Assembly (NCBI GenBank): GCA_014239155.1
Contig: JAAZZQ010000040.1
Span: 1 to 64,000, forward strand
DNA from: Lachnospiraceae bacterium
Lineage (GTDB): Bacteria; Bacillota; Clostridia; Lachnospirales; Lachnospiraceae
Length of the DNA: 64,000 nucleotides
Direction: 5' to 3'
Part shown: positions 16,555 through 22,933 of the stretch, in pieces
How positions within the stretch are numbered: the stretch's first letter is position 1
How the letters are laid out: every line of letters starts with the position of its first letter
Position numbers and translations under genes: made by a program
Notes under the pieces: model-generated
What the model saw: only the letters and a program-made list of their open reading frames with translations
Told to the model about the DNA's origin: nothing
Database searches by the model: none

Positions 16555-17910
16555 CTATAAATACCGAACATAGATTATCAACATGGAGATCAGTACAACC
16601 ATAACTGTTGCCGGCATCATTTTCTTACAGTATTTTCCCCACTTAATTACATAGCCTTCCCGCGCCGCCGTCGCAATGCCAACAACATTCGCTGAGGCGC
16701 CAATTGGGGTAGCACTTCCACCAATATCGGTCCCCATCGCCAATGTCCACGCAAGCATTGACAAGTCAACGCCATAGGTCACAGACAAGCTTTTAATAAT
16801 TGGTATCATTGTTGTCGCAAATGGAATATTATCCACAAATGCGCTTGCAATCGCTGACAGCCAAATAATAATCGCAACCATCACCATAACATTGCCGCCG
16901 CTAATCTTGCCAATAAACGCTGCCATAATCTCTAAGATTCCTGTCTGTTCCAATCCGCCAATCACAACAAACAATCCAATAAAGAACAGCAAGGTCTTAT
17001 AGTCAACCTTCTTTAATAACAGAATAGCATATTTCCACGACGTTGCCAATGTAGCAATTGCAACAATTGTGCCAATTGCAGATACGGTAAGCCCTGTCTG
17101 TGCATGTGTCACCAGCAAAACAATCGCCACCGCAAAAATAATACTGCTGATGACAAAACCCTTTTTGTCTGTAATTGTTGATTCTGGACTTGGCAAACTG
17201 CCATAATCAATTGGCTGAGAAACATTTGGCTTTAATTCTTTTTTAAAGATTAAGTAAAAATACAACAACACTGCAACCAGCGAAACTGCCACAATTACCC
17301 CTGTATTGGTCACAAAATCTGTAAAGGAATACCCTAGTGAAGTTCCAATAATAATATTGGGCGGGTCTCCACACATTGTCGCAGAACCACCAAGATTTGC
17401 ACAAAAAATCTCAGATAAAATCATTGGAACTGGATTAAATTTTAAAAGTTGTGACAGTTCAATTGTCACTGCTGCCAAAAACAAAATCACAGTAATGCTG
17501 TCAATAAACATTGCAAGGATTGTGGATAGTACCATAAACGTAATAAATAGTGGTATTACCTGATATTTTACAAGCTTGGCAATTCGCATACACAGCCATC
17601 GAAAGAACCCAACGCGCGCCATGCCTTCAACCATCACCATCATACCAAAAATAAATAGAATTGTCTCCCAGTTAATCCCTGCGCTACTGCTTCCTGACTC
17701 TCCAGACAAATACCAGAACTCCGCTGTAAAAATACTTTTTAGATTCATTGTCTCAATCACTGCTGCCATACTGTGCATACCCACACCAAAAACAAAAATA
17801 ATTGTGAGCACTGCGCATATAAGCGATACAATGTGCCGTTCCACAATTTCTGTCACAATAAAAACAAACATTGCAATAAAGATAATTACTGCAAACACTT
17901 GTGCTAACAT
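16555..17910 (-). CDS. ArsB/NhaD-superfamily ion permease (SLC13-like)
   Basis: The product is 451 residues with about 11-12 membrane helices. The two repeats show the paired family motifs GGSATMCGDPPNIIIG and GTDIGGSATPIGASANVVG, and a third FVDNIPFATTMIPI region. Such proteins are arsenite, Na+/H+ or carboxylate/anion carriers. With no ars genes nearby, an anion or Na+/H+ role is as likely as arsenite. It is cotranscribed with the cytidylate-kinase-like gene behind it. Confidence 0.85.
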   Translation of the reverse strand: MLAQVFAVIIFIAMFVFIVTEIVERHIVSLICAVLTIIFVFGVGMHSMAAVIETMNLKSIFTAEFWYLSGESGSSSAGINWETILFIFGMMVMVEGMARVGFFRWLCMRIAKLVKYQVIPLFITFMVLSTILAMFIDSITVILFLAAVTIELSQLLKFNPVPMILSEIFCANLGGSATMCGDPPNIIIGTSLGYSFTDFVTNTGVIVAVSLVAVLLYFYLIFKKELKPNVSQPIDYGSLPSPESTITDKKGFVISSIIFAVAIVLLVTHAQTGLTVSAIGTIVAIATLATSWKYAILLLKKVDYKTLLFFIGLFVVIGGLEQTGILEIMAAFIGKISGGNVMVMVAIIIWLSAIASAFVDNIPFATTMIPIIKSLSVTYGVDLSMLAWTLAMGTDIGGSATPIGASANVVGIATAAREGYVIKWGKYCKKMMPATVMVVLISMLIIYVRYL

Positions 17911-17960
17911 AGATATACCCTTCTTTCTAAAAACAAATCCAAATGTCCTTATGCTTTACT

Positions 17961-18401
17961 TTATGTATTAGAATCAATTTTGGCAATCATTCGTTTTTTT
18001 CCATCTGATTGATGCATATATTCTGTAACCAATGCATCTAATGTCCGATAAAAGGTTTGTATTATCTCGGAAAGCTGATAAAATTTCCCTTGCAAAAGAA
18101 AAAGATACCCTATATGCAATAAACATAGAAACAAATTCCAGCCCGAGGACTGCAAATCGCTTCCAGCGCATTCGCTCAGCATCTTTGTTGTACAAATATA
18201 TGGATTAAAATGGCGCGAATCATTTTTAATAAATGCTCTGCCAAAAATAAAATTCATGGAATTTGATTGAAAAAAAGGATCCGATTTTTCTATTGAATTG
18301 TACACAAAAAAAGAGTCCGTCATAACCACATTAAGGTATATTTCGGACAAGAGCAGCATTATCACAATCGCCATGCAGGCTGTCTTTTTTCTTGTGTGCA
18401 C
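17961..18401 (-). CDS. Small membrane protein of unknown function
   Basis: The product is 146 residues. The start is GTG at 18401 with AAGAGGG 6 nt upstream. There is an N-terminal hydrophobic segment (about 10-27), a polar middle with several Cys, and a second hydrophobic stretch (about 87-104, WNLFLCLLHIGYLFLL), then a basic C-terminus. An extended -10 (TGCTATAAT, near 18462-18470) lies about 60 nt upstream. No family is recognised. It stands between the permease gene and the LysM gene, all in one direction. Confidence 0.55.
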   Translation of the reverse strand: MHTRKKTACMAIVIMLLLSEIYLNVVMTDSFFVYNSIEKSDPFFQSNSMNFIFGRAFIKNDSRHFNPYICTTKMLSECAGSDLQSSGWNLFLCLLHIGYLFLLQGKFYQLSEIIQTFYRTLDALVTEYMHQSDGKKRMIAKIDSNT

Positions 18402-18504
18402 AATAATCCCTCTTCCTCGAAAAATCTATTTATTGGAAGGTCTATTTTTTACAGACCGCCGTAATTATAGCACACTTTTTACGGCAGGGGAAGAGGGTAT
18501 TTCT

Positions 18505-19506
18505 TTATTCTCCTAAGATCCTTTCTCTTGCATTTTTCCTTTCTGCTGTTTTCTGGCTTATCTTATCAAGTACACCGTTAAAGTACTCTTCCATCCACGC
18601 AAAGGAATTATGAATGCCAGCGACTTCCCACGGATCGCAGGGTGCAATCTGAACATTATATCCATTTACCGAAGCTCCGTTTGCCTCAGCAAATTCCTCA
18701 AAGCTTGCAAGCATATACAACACAACATCTTGCACACCTTCCTTGGTGTCAAACCCAGTAAATTCTGCCTGAATATGCTCTGTCTGGCAAACACCTTCGC
18801 ACACATAAATTTTTAGCTCGCCCCAAGATTTGTGTCCGTGCTGTTTTTCATCAATTGTATATATGTACGAAAACAGATGTAATTCTCTTCCATCTTCTGT
18901 CAGATAATCATAAAAAGTTAAATCAGAAATCCTGTCAGCATAATTTTTCTGGACATAAGATTCTATCTTCTGTCTGCTATTTTCCCAATCTGCCAGCGTC
19001 TTCTCTCCTGCCTGTTCCTTATCCCGAATCAAACAGATAACATTTGCCACTTCCTTGCCAAACAACGCACAGTTTGCAAAGGCTTTCCCAGTCTCCAAAA
19101 TGCCAAATCTTGCCAAATCTTGTGTTCCAAACTGATATTCTGGTGTCTTCATTCCATTTACACCCATGCGCTTTTTCACATAGACATTTTGCTTGACTTG
19201 AAGTTGCATATTCGGATAGATCAAATTGGGATTTGAAATCAAACTTGCGTTCTGTGCTACAAGCTGTGTATAATTTTTTCCATTTCCTAATAAAGTTTCT
19301 GAAATGCGCCAAAGCGTATCACCTTCACAAACTTTATATGTGCCAATTTCCCCTGTAAGCACACTGTATTCATCGCGTTCATCTGATGTTACATCATACT
19401 GTACCAGCTTCTCTTCCGATGCATATGCTGTTATAAAAGTGCCCTCTACCAGCCCAAAAAGTGTGCATCCAATGGTTATTCCTGCTATCGCTCGATAAAT
19501 TCCCAT
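18505..19506 (-). CDS. Secreted LysM-domain protein
   Basis: The product is 333 residues. The ATG at 19506 is chosen, with GGAAAGGA 9 nt upstream. A signal peptide (MGIYRAIAGITIGCTLFGLV, cleavage after TAYA-S near residue 30) is followed by one LysM domain (about 55-105: YKVCEGDTLWRISETLLGNG, then LIYPNMQLQV) that should bind peptidoglycan. The C-terminal 220 residues, with a Trp- and Tyr-rich alpha/beta pattern, are not recognised. The start overlaps the end of the upstream membrane-protein gene by 22 nt, so the two are coupled. It is probably a wall-associated partner of the 19485-20423 product. Confidence 0.8.
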   Translation of the reverse strand: MGIYRAIAGITIGCTLFGLVEGTFITAYASEEKLVQYDVTSDERDEYSVLTGEIGTYKVCEGDTLWRISETLLGNGKNYTQLVAQNASLISNPNLIYPNMQLQVKQNVYVKKRMGVNGMKTPEYQFGTQDLARFGILETGKAFANCALFGKEVANVICLIRDKEQAGEKTLADWENSRQKIESYVQKNYADRISDLTFYDYLTEDGRELHLFSYIYTIDEKQHGHKSWGELKIYVCEGVCQTEHIQAEFTGFDTKEGVQDVVLYMLASFEEFAEANGASVNGYNVQIAPCDPWEVAGIHNSFAWMEEYFNGVLDKISQKTAERKNARERILGE

Positions 19507-20423
19507 ATACTCGCATCCTTTCCCAGCCACAAATTCTCCTTTAAATCCTCGCATTCCAAGATTTCTCCTGTTTGCTCTGACTGTTCATACCAATTCCAAA
19601 ATTCTGAATCTGTCCGATATGGCTCTAACTCGGCACTTGAAATATGTGCACAGAAACTATTTTCCAGTGGCAATTTACTGGCAATCTTACTAGGTTTTGG
19701 GTCATAGGACAACCCAATTACAAAATCCTTGTTCTTATCCAGATAGAAAAAGGGGATAAATAGATATTGCATATTTGCCTCCTCATCCTGATTTAAAAAC
19801 CACTGCAAAAACGTTTCCCGCGTGTCCGCATCATTTATAATTAAATCACCATAATCTCCACTCTTTTCTACCTGTGTGCACCAAAACCCTATAAAATCAT
19901 CATTTAATGTAAAAATATCTGAAAGCGCATACTGTTCCCCAGTCATTAAATTGACATTTGCGCAACGCTGTGTTCTATGTACATACTGTAAAGGCGAAAT
20001 TGGCGCATAAAGCTCCTGAAAATGCACACTCATTAGATATTGACTATGATATGGAACCTCACAGCGCACATCACTGCAAAACATCTGATAATCCTTCTGC
20101 AACTCTTTTACTTCATCATCCGGAAAAAGATGCCAAAAATTAACCTTTTCCATTGCCATATCATAAAAAAGTTTATTGAGTGTCTCCTCATATTCCTTGT
20201 TGATTCCAGATACACTTGGATATTCCACGGTCAGCACATCCCAATAATCATATTGTTCTGAATACTCCACATAATATTGTTCCTTCTGTACTGTATAATC
20301 TTTGTATCCCTTTGGCGCAGAAAAATGCAACATACCATAAACACCTGCACCCAACGCCACCATAGCCAGCACTACACCAATCCCAAAACCGATTGGAATT
20401 TTTTTCTTTTGTTCCACTTCCAT
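19485..20423 (-). CDS. Membrane-anchored exterior protein, DUF3298/RsiV-like
   Basis: The product is 312 residues with one N-terminal membrane segment (about 10-32) after a cytoplasmic MEVEQKKKIP and a large exterior domain. The exterior part has the pattern of the DUF4163/DUF3298 folds of RsiV and PdaC: VEYPSVSGINKEYEETLNKL, YHSQYLMSVHFQELYAP, VNLMTGEQYALSDIF and FIPFFYLDKNKDFVIGL. In RsiV this region binds lysozyme, but no sigma-factor-binding segment is visible here. It may sense or bind a wall component. GGGGG precedes the ATG by 6 nt. It overlaps the LysM gene. Confidence 0.6.
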   Translation of the reverse strand: MEVEQKKKIPIGFGIGVVLAMVALGAGVYGMLHFSAPKGYKDYTVQKEQYYVEYSEQYDYWDVLTVEYPSVSGINKEYEETLNKLFYDMAMEKVNFWHLFPDDEVKELQKDYQMFCSDVRCEVPYHSQYLMSVHFQELYAPISPLQYVHRTQRCANVNLMTGEQYALSDIFTLNDDFIGFWCTQVEKSGDYGDLIINDADTRETFLQWFLNQDEEANMQYLFIPFFYLDKNKDFVIGLSYDPKPSKIASKLPLENSFCAHISSAELEPYRTDSEFWNWYEQSEQTGEILECEDLKENLWLGKDASIWEFIER

Positions 20424-20505
20424 ATGTATCCCCCAATTCTATAGAATGATTTCTTTTATCATTTATTATAAAAAAAAGGGGCATCAAACTTGTATCGAAA
20501 TTGCA

Positions 20506-21000
20506 TCATTGTTGCATCATTGTCTCGCTTTCCGTGGTCTGCCTCCAAATATTTTTAATAGAAGAATAGCTTGCCCAGATAGAAAGCGCATATCCAAAAG
20601 CCAAGTCTTTTGCAACTGCACCAATCATTTCTGGCTCCTTTAAAAGTTCTGGAACCAGATGAAAGGAATCCGCCATAGAAAGAGAATACAGTTCTCCAAG
20701 TTCAGAGTGAACCGTAATTCCCAGAGACACAAATTCTGCTGTCAAAATTGCCAGAAAAGAGAGAATAATGCAAAGAATAATTCCCCCTTTTGACAGATGT
20801 CCCCCAAGCAATCCATAGCCCTTCATACCACAAAACACAATGGCATATCCAGCAATTCCAGCAATAAACCCAATACGTCCAAGAATAACCCATAACGCGG
20901 AGCCAAGCAATACACCCAAAATCGCTCCAACCGTTCCCAACAATACATTCTCTCTCACTGATTGTCCTCCTACTGTCAAGTTATCCGTTTGTTCCTTCAT
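20506..21000 (-). CDS. Four-helix membrane protein, unknown
   Basis: The product is 164 residues from the ATG at 21000 (GGAGGG 6 nt upstream; the listed GTG is one codon earlier). A polar N-terminus is followed by three closely packed hydrophobic helices (about 24-110) and a fourth near residue 130-148. The Gly-rich first helix pair (VGAILGVLLGSALWVILGRI) resembles small membrane proteins encoded beside envelope genes. The function is unknown. It is first in a same-direction cluster with the RsiV-like and LysM genes (gap 82 nt), suggesting an envelope task. Confidence 0.65.
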   Translation of the reverse strand: MKEQTDNLTVGGQSVRENVLLGTVGAILGVLLGSALWVILGRIGFIAGIAGYAIVFCGMKGYGLLGGHLSKGGIILCIILSFLAILTAEFVSLGITVHSELGELYSLSMADSFHLVPELLKEPEMIGAVAKDLAFGYALSIWASYSSIKNIWRQTTESETMMQQ

Positions 21001-21060
21001 CACTTTCCCTCCTCAAATTTGTTTTATCAACATCTACCTCTTTCGCGTCTATACTCGTGA

Positions 21061-21151
21061 ATCGAGTAAGGTAAAGTCTTTTTCCCTACTCGCCGCGCGA
21101 CTCGTGCGCCACGTTAGTGGCTTATTTCCTCTGCACGAGTCTGCGCATAAA
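21061..21151 (+). repeat. Family A two-hairpin repeat, copy 2
   Basis: Hairpin I begins ATCGAGTAAGGTAAAG and closes TTTCCCTACTCG. Hairpin II has outer stem GACTCGTGC/GCACGAGTC and inner stem GCCAC/GTGGC, both different in sequence from copy 1 but still paired. It ends TGCGCATAAAA. It sits between the pfkA terminator and the 164-residue membrane-protein gene. Confidence 0.75.
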
Positions 21152-21190
21152 AGAGAACCGCTTGTCCATATTACAGCCAAGGGTTCTCTT
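21146..21190 (-). terminator. Terminator of the phosphofructokinase gene
   Basis: On the minus strand AAGAGAACC and GGTTCTCTTTT flank a loop of about 22 nt, directly after the pfkA stop. The T run merges with the end of the family A repeat. Confidence 0.75.
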
Positions 21191-21201
21191 CCATTTCTTA
21201 A

Positions 21202-22275
21202 TTAGTCGCCAAAACTAATTCCAAGCATCTTTGCTTCTTTGATGATTGTTGAATCAGGATCTACCATCTTAAGTTTACCTGCCACGTCCTGAAGTGGTAC
21301 TTTTACCACCTCTCTGTTCTGATAACCAACCATATAACCGTATTCGCCCTTGAGAATCAGCTTCGATGCCTCTGCGCCAAGTCTGCTTGCAAACACTCTA
21401 TCATAAGGATCTGGACTTCCACCTCTCTGTGTATGCCCGGGAACTGTTACACGTACTTCCATGCCGCTCTTTTCCTTAATTTTATCTGCAATCTCATAAG
21501 ATACACTTGGATACTTGTACTCTGCCATATACTTCTTGAATTCCTTCTTGGAAAGTGCCGCTATCTCCTTGGAAATCGCACCCTCTGCTACCGCAAGAAT
21601 CGTAAACTTACTACCTCTCTCTGAACGTTTCTGTATCGCTTTAATAATCTTATTGATATCATATGGTATCTCTGGTATCAAAATAATATCAGCGCCGCCT
21701 GCAATGCCCGCATTCAATGTGAGATAACCCACTTTATGCCCCATCACTTCCACAATGAACACACGTCCGTGGGAAGCAGCAGTTGTGTGTATCTGGTCAA
21801 TGCATTGTGTTGCGATATCAACTGCACTCTGAAACCCAAATGTCATATCCGTTCCCCAGAGATCATTGTCAATGGTCTTTGGCAACGTCACAACATTTAA
21901 TCCTTCCTCGCGCAAAAGGTTTGCAGTCTTATGTGTGCCATTTCCGCCAAGAATTACTAGGCAATCCAAGCTAAGTTTATAATAATTGTGTTTCATTGCC
22001 TCCACTTTGTCCAAACCATTTTCATCTGGGTCGCGCATATTCTTAAACGGCATACGTGAACTTCCAAGAATTGTGCCGCCCTTTGTTAAGATTCCTGAAA
22101 AATCTGATGGTGAAAGCATCTTGTACTTTCCATAAATCAGTCCTTTGTAACCATCAAGGAAGCCAAAAAGCTCCACTTCCTTCCCCGCATTAAATAACCC
22201 CTTTGCCACGCCACGCATCGCCGCATTCAATGCCTGACAGTCACCGCCGCTTGTTAACATTCCGATTCTTATCAT
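21202..22275 (-). CDS. pfkA: 6-phosphofructokinase
   Basis: The product is 357 residues and catalyses fructose-6-phosphate phosphorylation in glycolysis. It has MLTSGGDCQALNAAMRG (phosphate loop), LPKTIDNDLWGTDMTFGF (catalytic Asp in TIDND), EVMGHKVGYL and VTVPGHTQRGGSPDPYD. The donor-site motifs are atypical. ILGGNGTHK has Gly at the position called 104 in E. coli Pfk but Asn instead of the usual Mg2+-binding Asp103, and PKTIDND has Lys at position 124 where ATP enzymes have Gly and PPi enzymes have Lys. The donor (ATP or PPi) therefore cannot be assigned. GGAGG precedes the ATG. A promoter (22329-22357) and terminator (21146-21190) make it monocistronic. Confidence 0.95.
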   Translation of the reverse strand: MIRIGMLTSGGDCQALNAAMRGVAKGLFNAGKEVELFGFLDGYKGLIYGKYKMLSPSDFSGILTKGGTILGSSRMPFKNMRDPDENGLDKVEAMKHNYYKLSLDCLVILGGNGTHKTANLLREEGLNVVTLPKTIDNDLWGTDMTFGFQSAVDIATQCIDQIHTTAASHGRVFIVEVMGHKVGYLTLNAGIAGGADIILIPEIPYDINKIIKAIQKRSERGSKFTILAVAEGAISKEIAALSKKEFKKYMAEYKYPSVSYEIADKIKEKSGMEVRVTVPGHTQRGGSPDPYDRVFASRLGAEASKLILKGEYGYMVGYQNREVVKVPLQDVAGKLKMVDPDSTIIKEAKMLGISFGD

Positions 22276-22328
22276 GGAAACCTCCTTCTTCGCATTTCGT
22301 ACTTGCGCACTATGTTTTTCGTTATTCT

Positions 22329-22357
22329 ATTATAATCCTTTTTTTACATACGAACAA
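22329..22357 (-). promoter_or_regulatory. pfkA promoter
   Basis: TTGTTC (22352-22357) and a consensus TATAAT (22329-22334) are spaced 17 bp, giving a leader of about 47 nt before the pfkA ATG. Confidence 0.75.
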
Positions 22358-22469
22358 CTTACTAAATAAAAATAATATGAATTTTGTTAAAATGCACAAA
22401 AATTTTCATAGAATCTATCGGCAGCGCCAAAAATACAATTGCACAAAACCGGACATATTTGACCAATAA

Positions 22470-22850
22470 TTTACTTTTTAAAATGGAAAGAACTTCTAAA
22501 AAAGATTATATAAAGTTGCTAAATGTGGCAAAACATAGAGCTTTCATGCGATCGAGTAAATACATAAATCAGATGTCATTGTGGTAAAGCTTTTCGGTTT
22601 CACGCAAGGAGTTGATGCCCTGTTCCATAAATGCAAACAGTATCGCCTTCAGTAACTTCCATGCATCACATCTGGGACGACCCGTTGTGCAGTCCTTGTC
22701 ATCTGCAAAATATTTGGATAAGTCAATGTGATCCACGACTTCACAGAAAGTGTACATTAGGGCAGAAATGTTAATAATTCTTTTTAAATCCAGTGGTAAT
22801 TTGAGCTGTTTGAGTGTAGAATAAATCAAAGTGTTTTTCATTATTAGCAT
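22470..22850 (-). pseudogene. Decayed IS1182-type transposase N-terminus
   Basis: The first 93 codons read like the N-terminal DUF772 region of IS1182/IS5-type transposases: KYFADDKDCTTGRPRCDAWK, then LLKAILFAFMEQGINSLRET. An in-frame TGA follows at NDI-stop. The frame continues recognisably (FMYLLDRMKALCFATFSNFI), then a TAA. The rest of the gene is missing. It is a remnant with no visible terminal repeats. Confidence 0.7.
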
Positions 22851-22863
22851 AATTAATTATACC

Positions 22864-22900
22864 AAAAAATCGCTGAAGTCTCACGACCTCAGCGATTTTT
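22864..22900 (-). terminator. Terminator of the Ig-like surface-protein gene
   Basis: AAAAATCGCTGAGGTC pairs with GACTTCAGCGATTTTTT (one mismatch) around a short loop, followed by T residues on the minus strand, 34 nt after the stop of the large gene. Confidence 0.85.
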
Positions 22901-22933
22901 CTTTATGGACTCTTTTAACAGGCCCTTAAAAAT

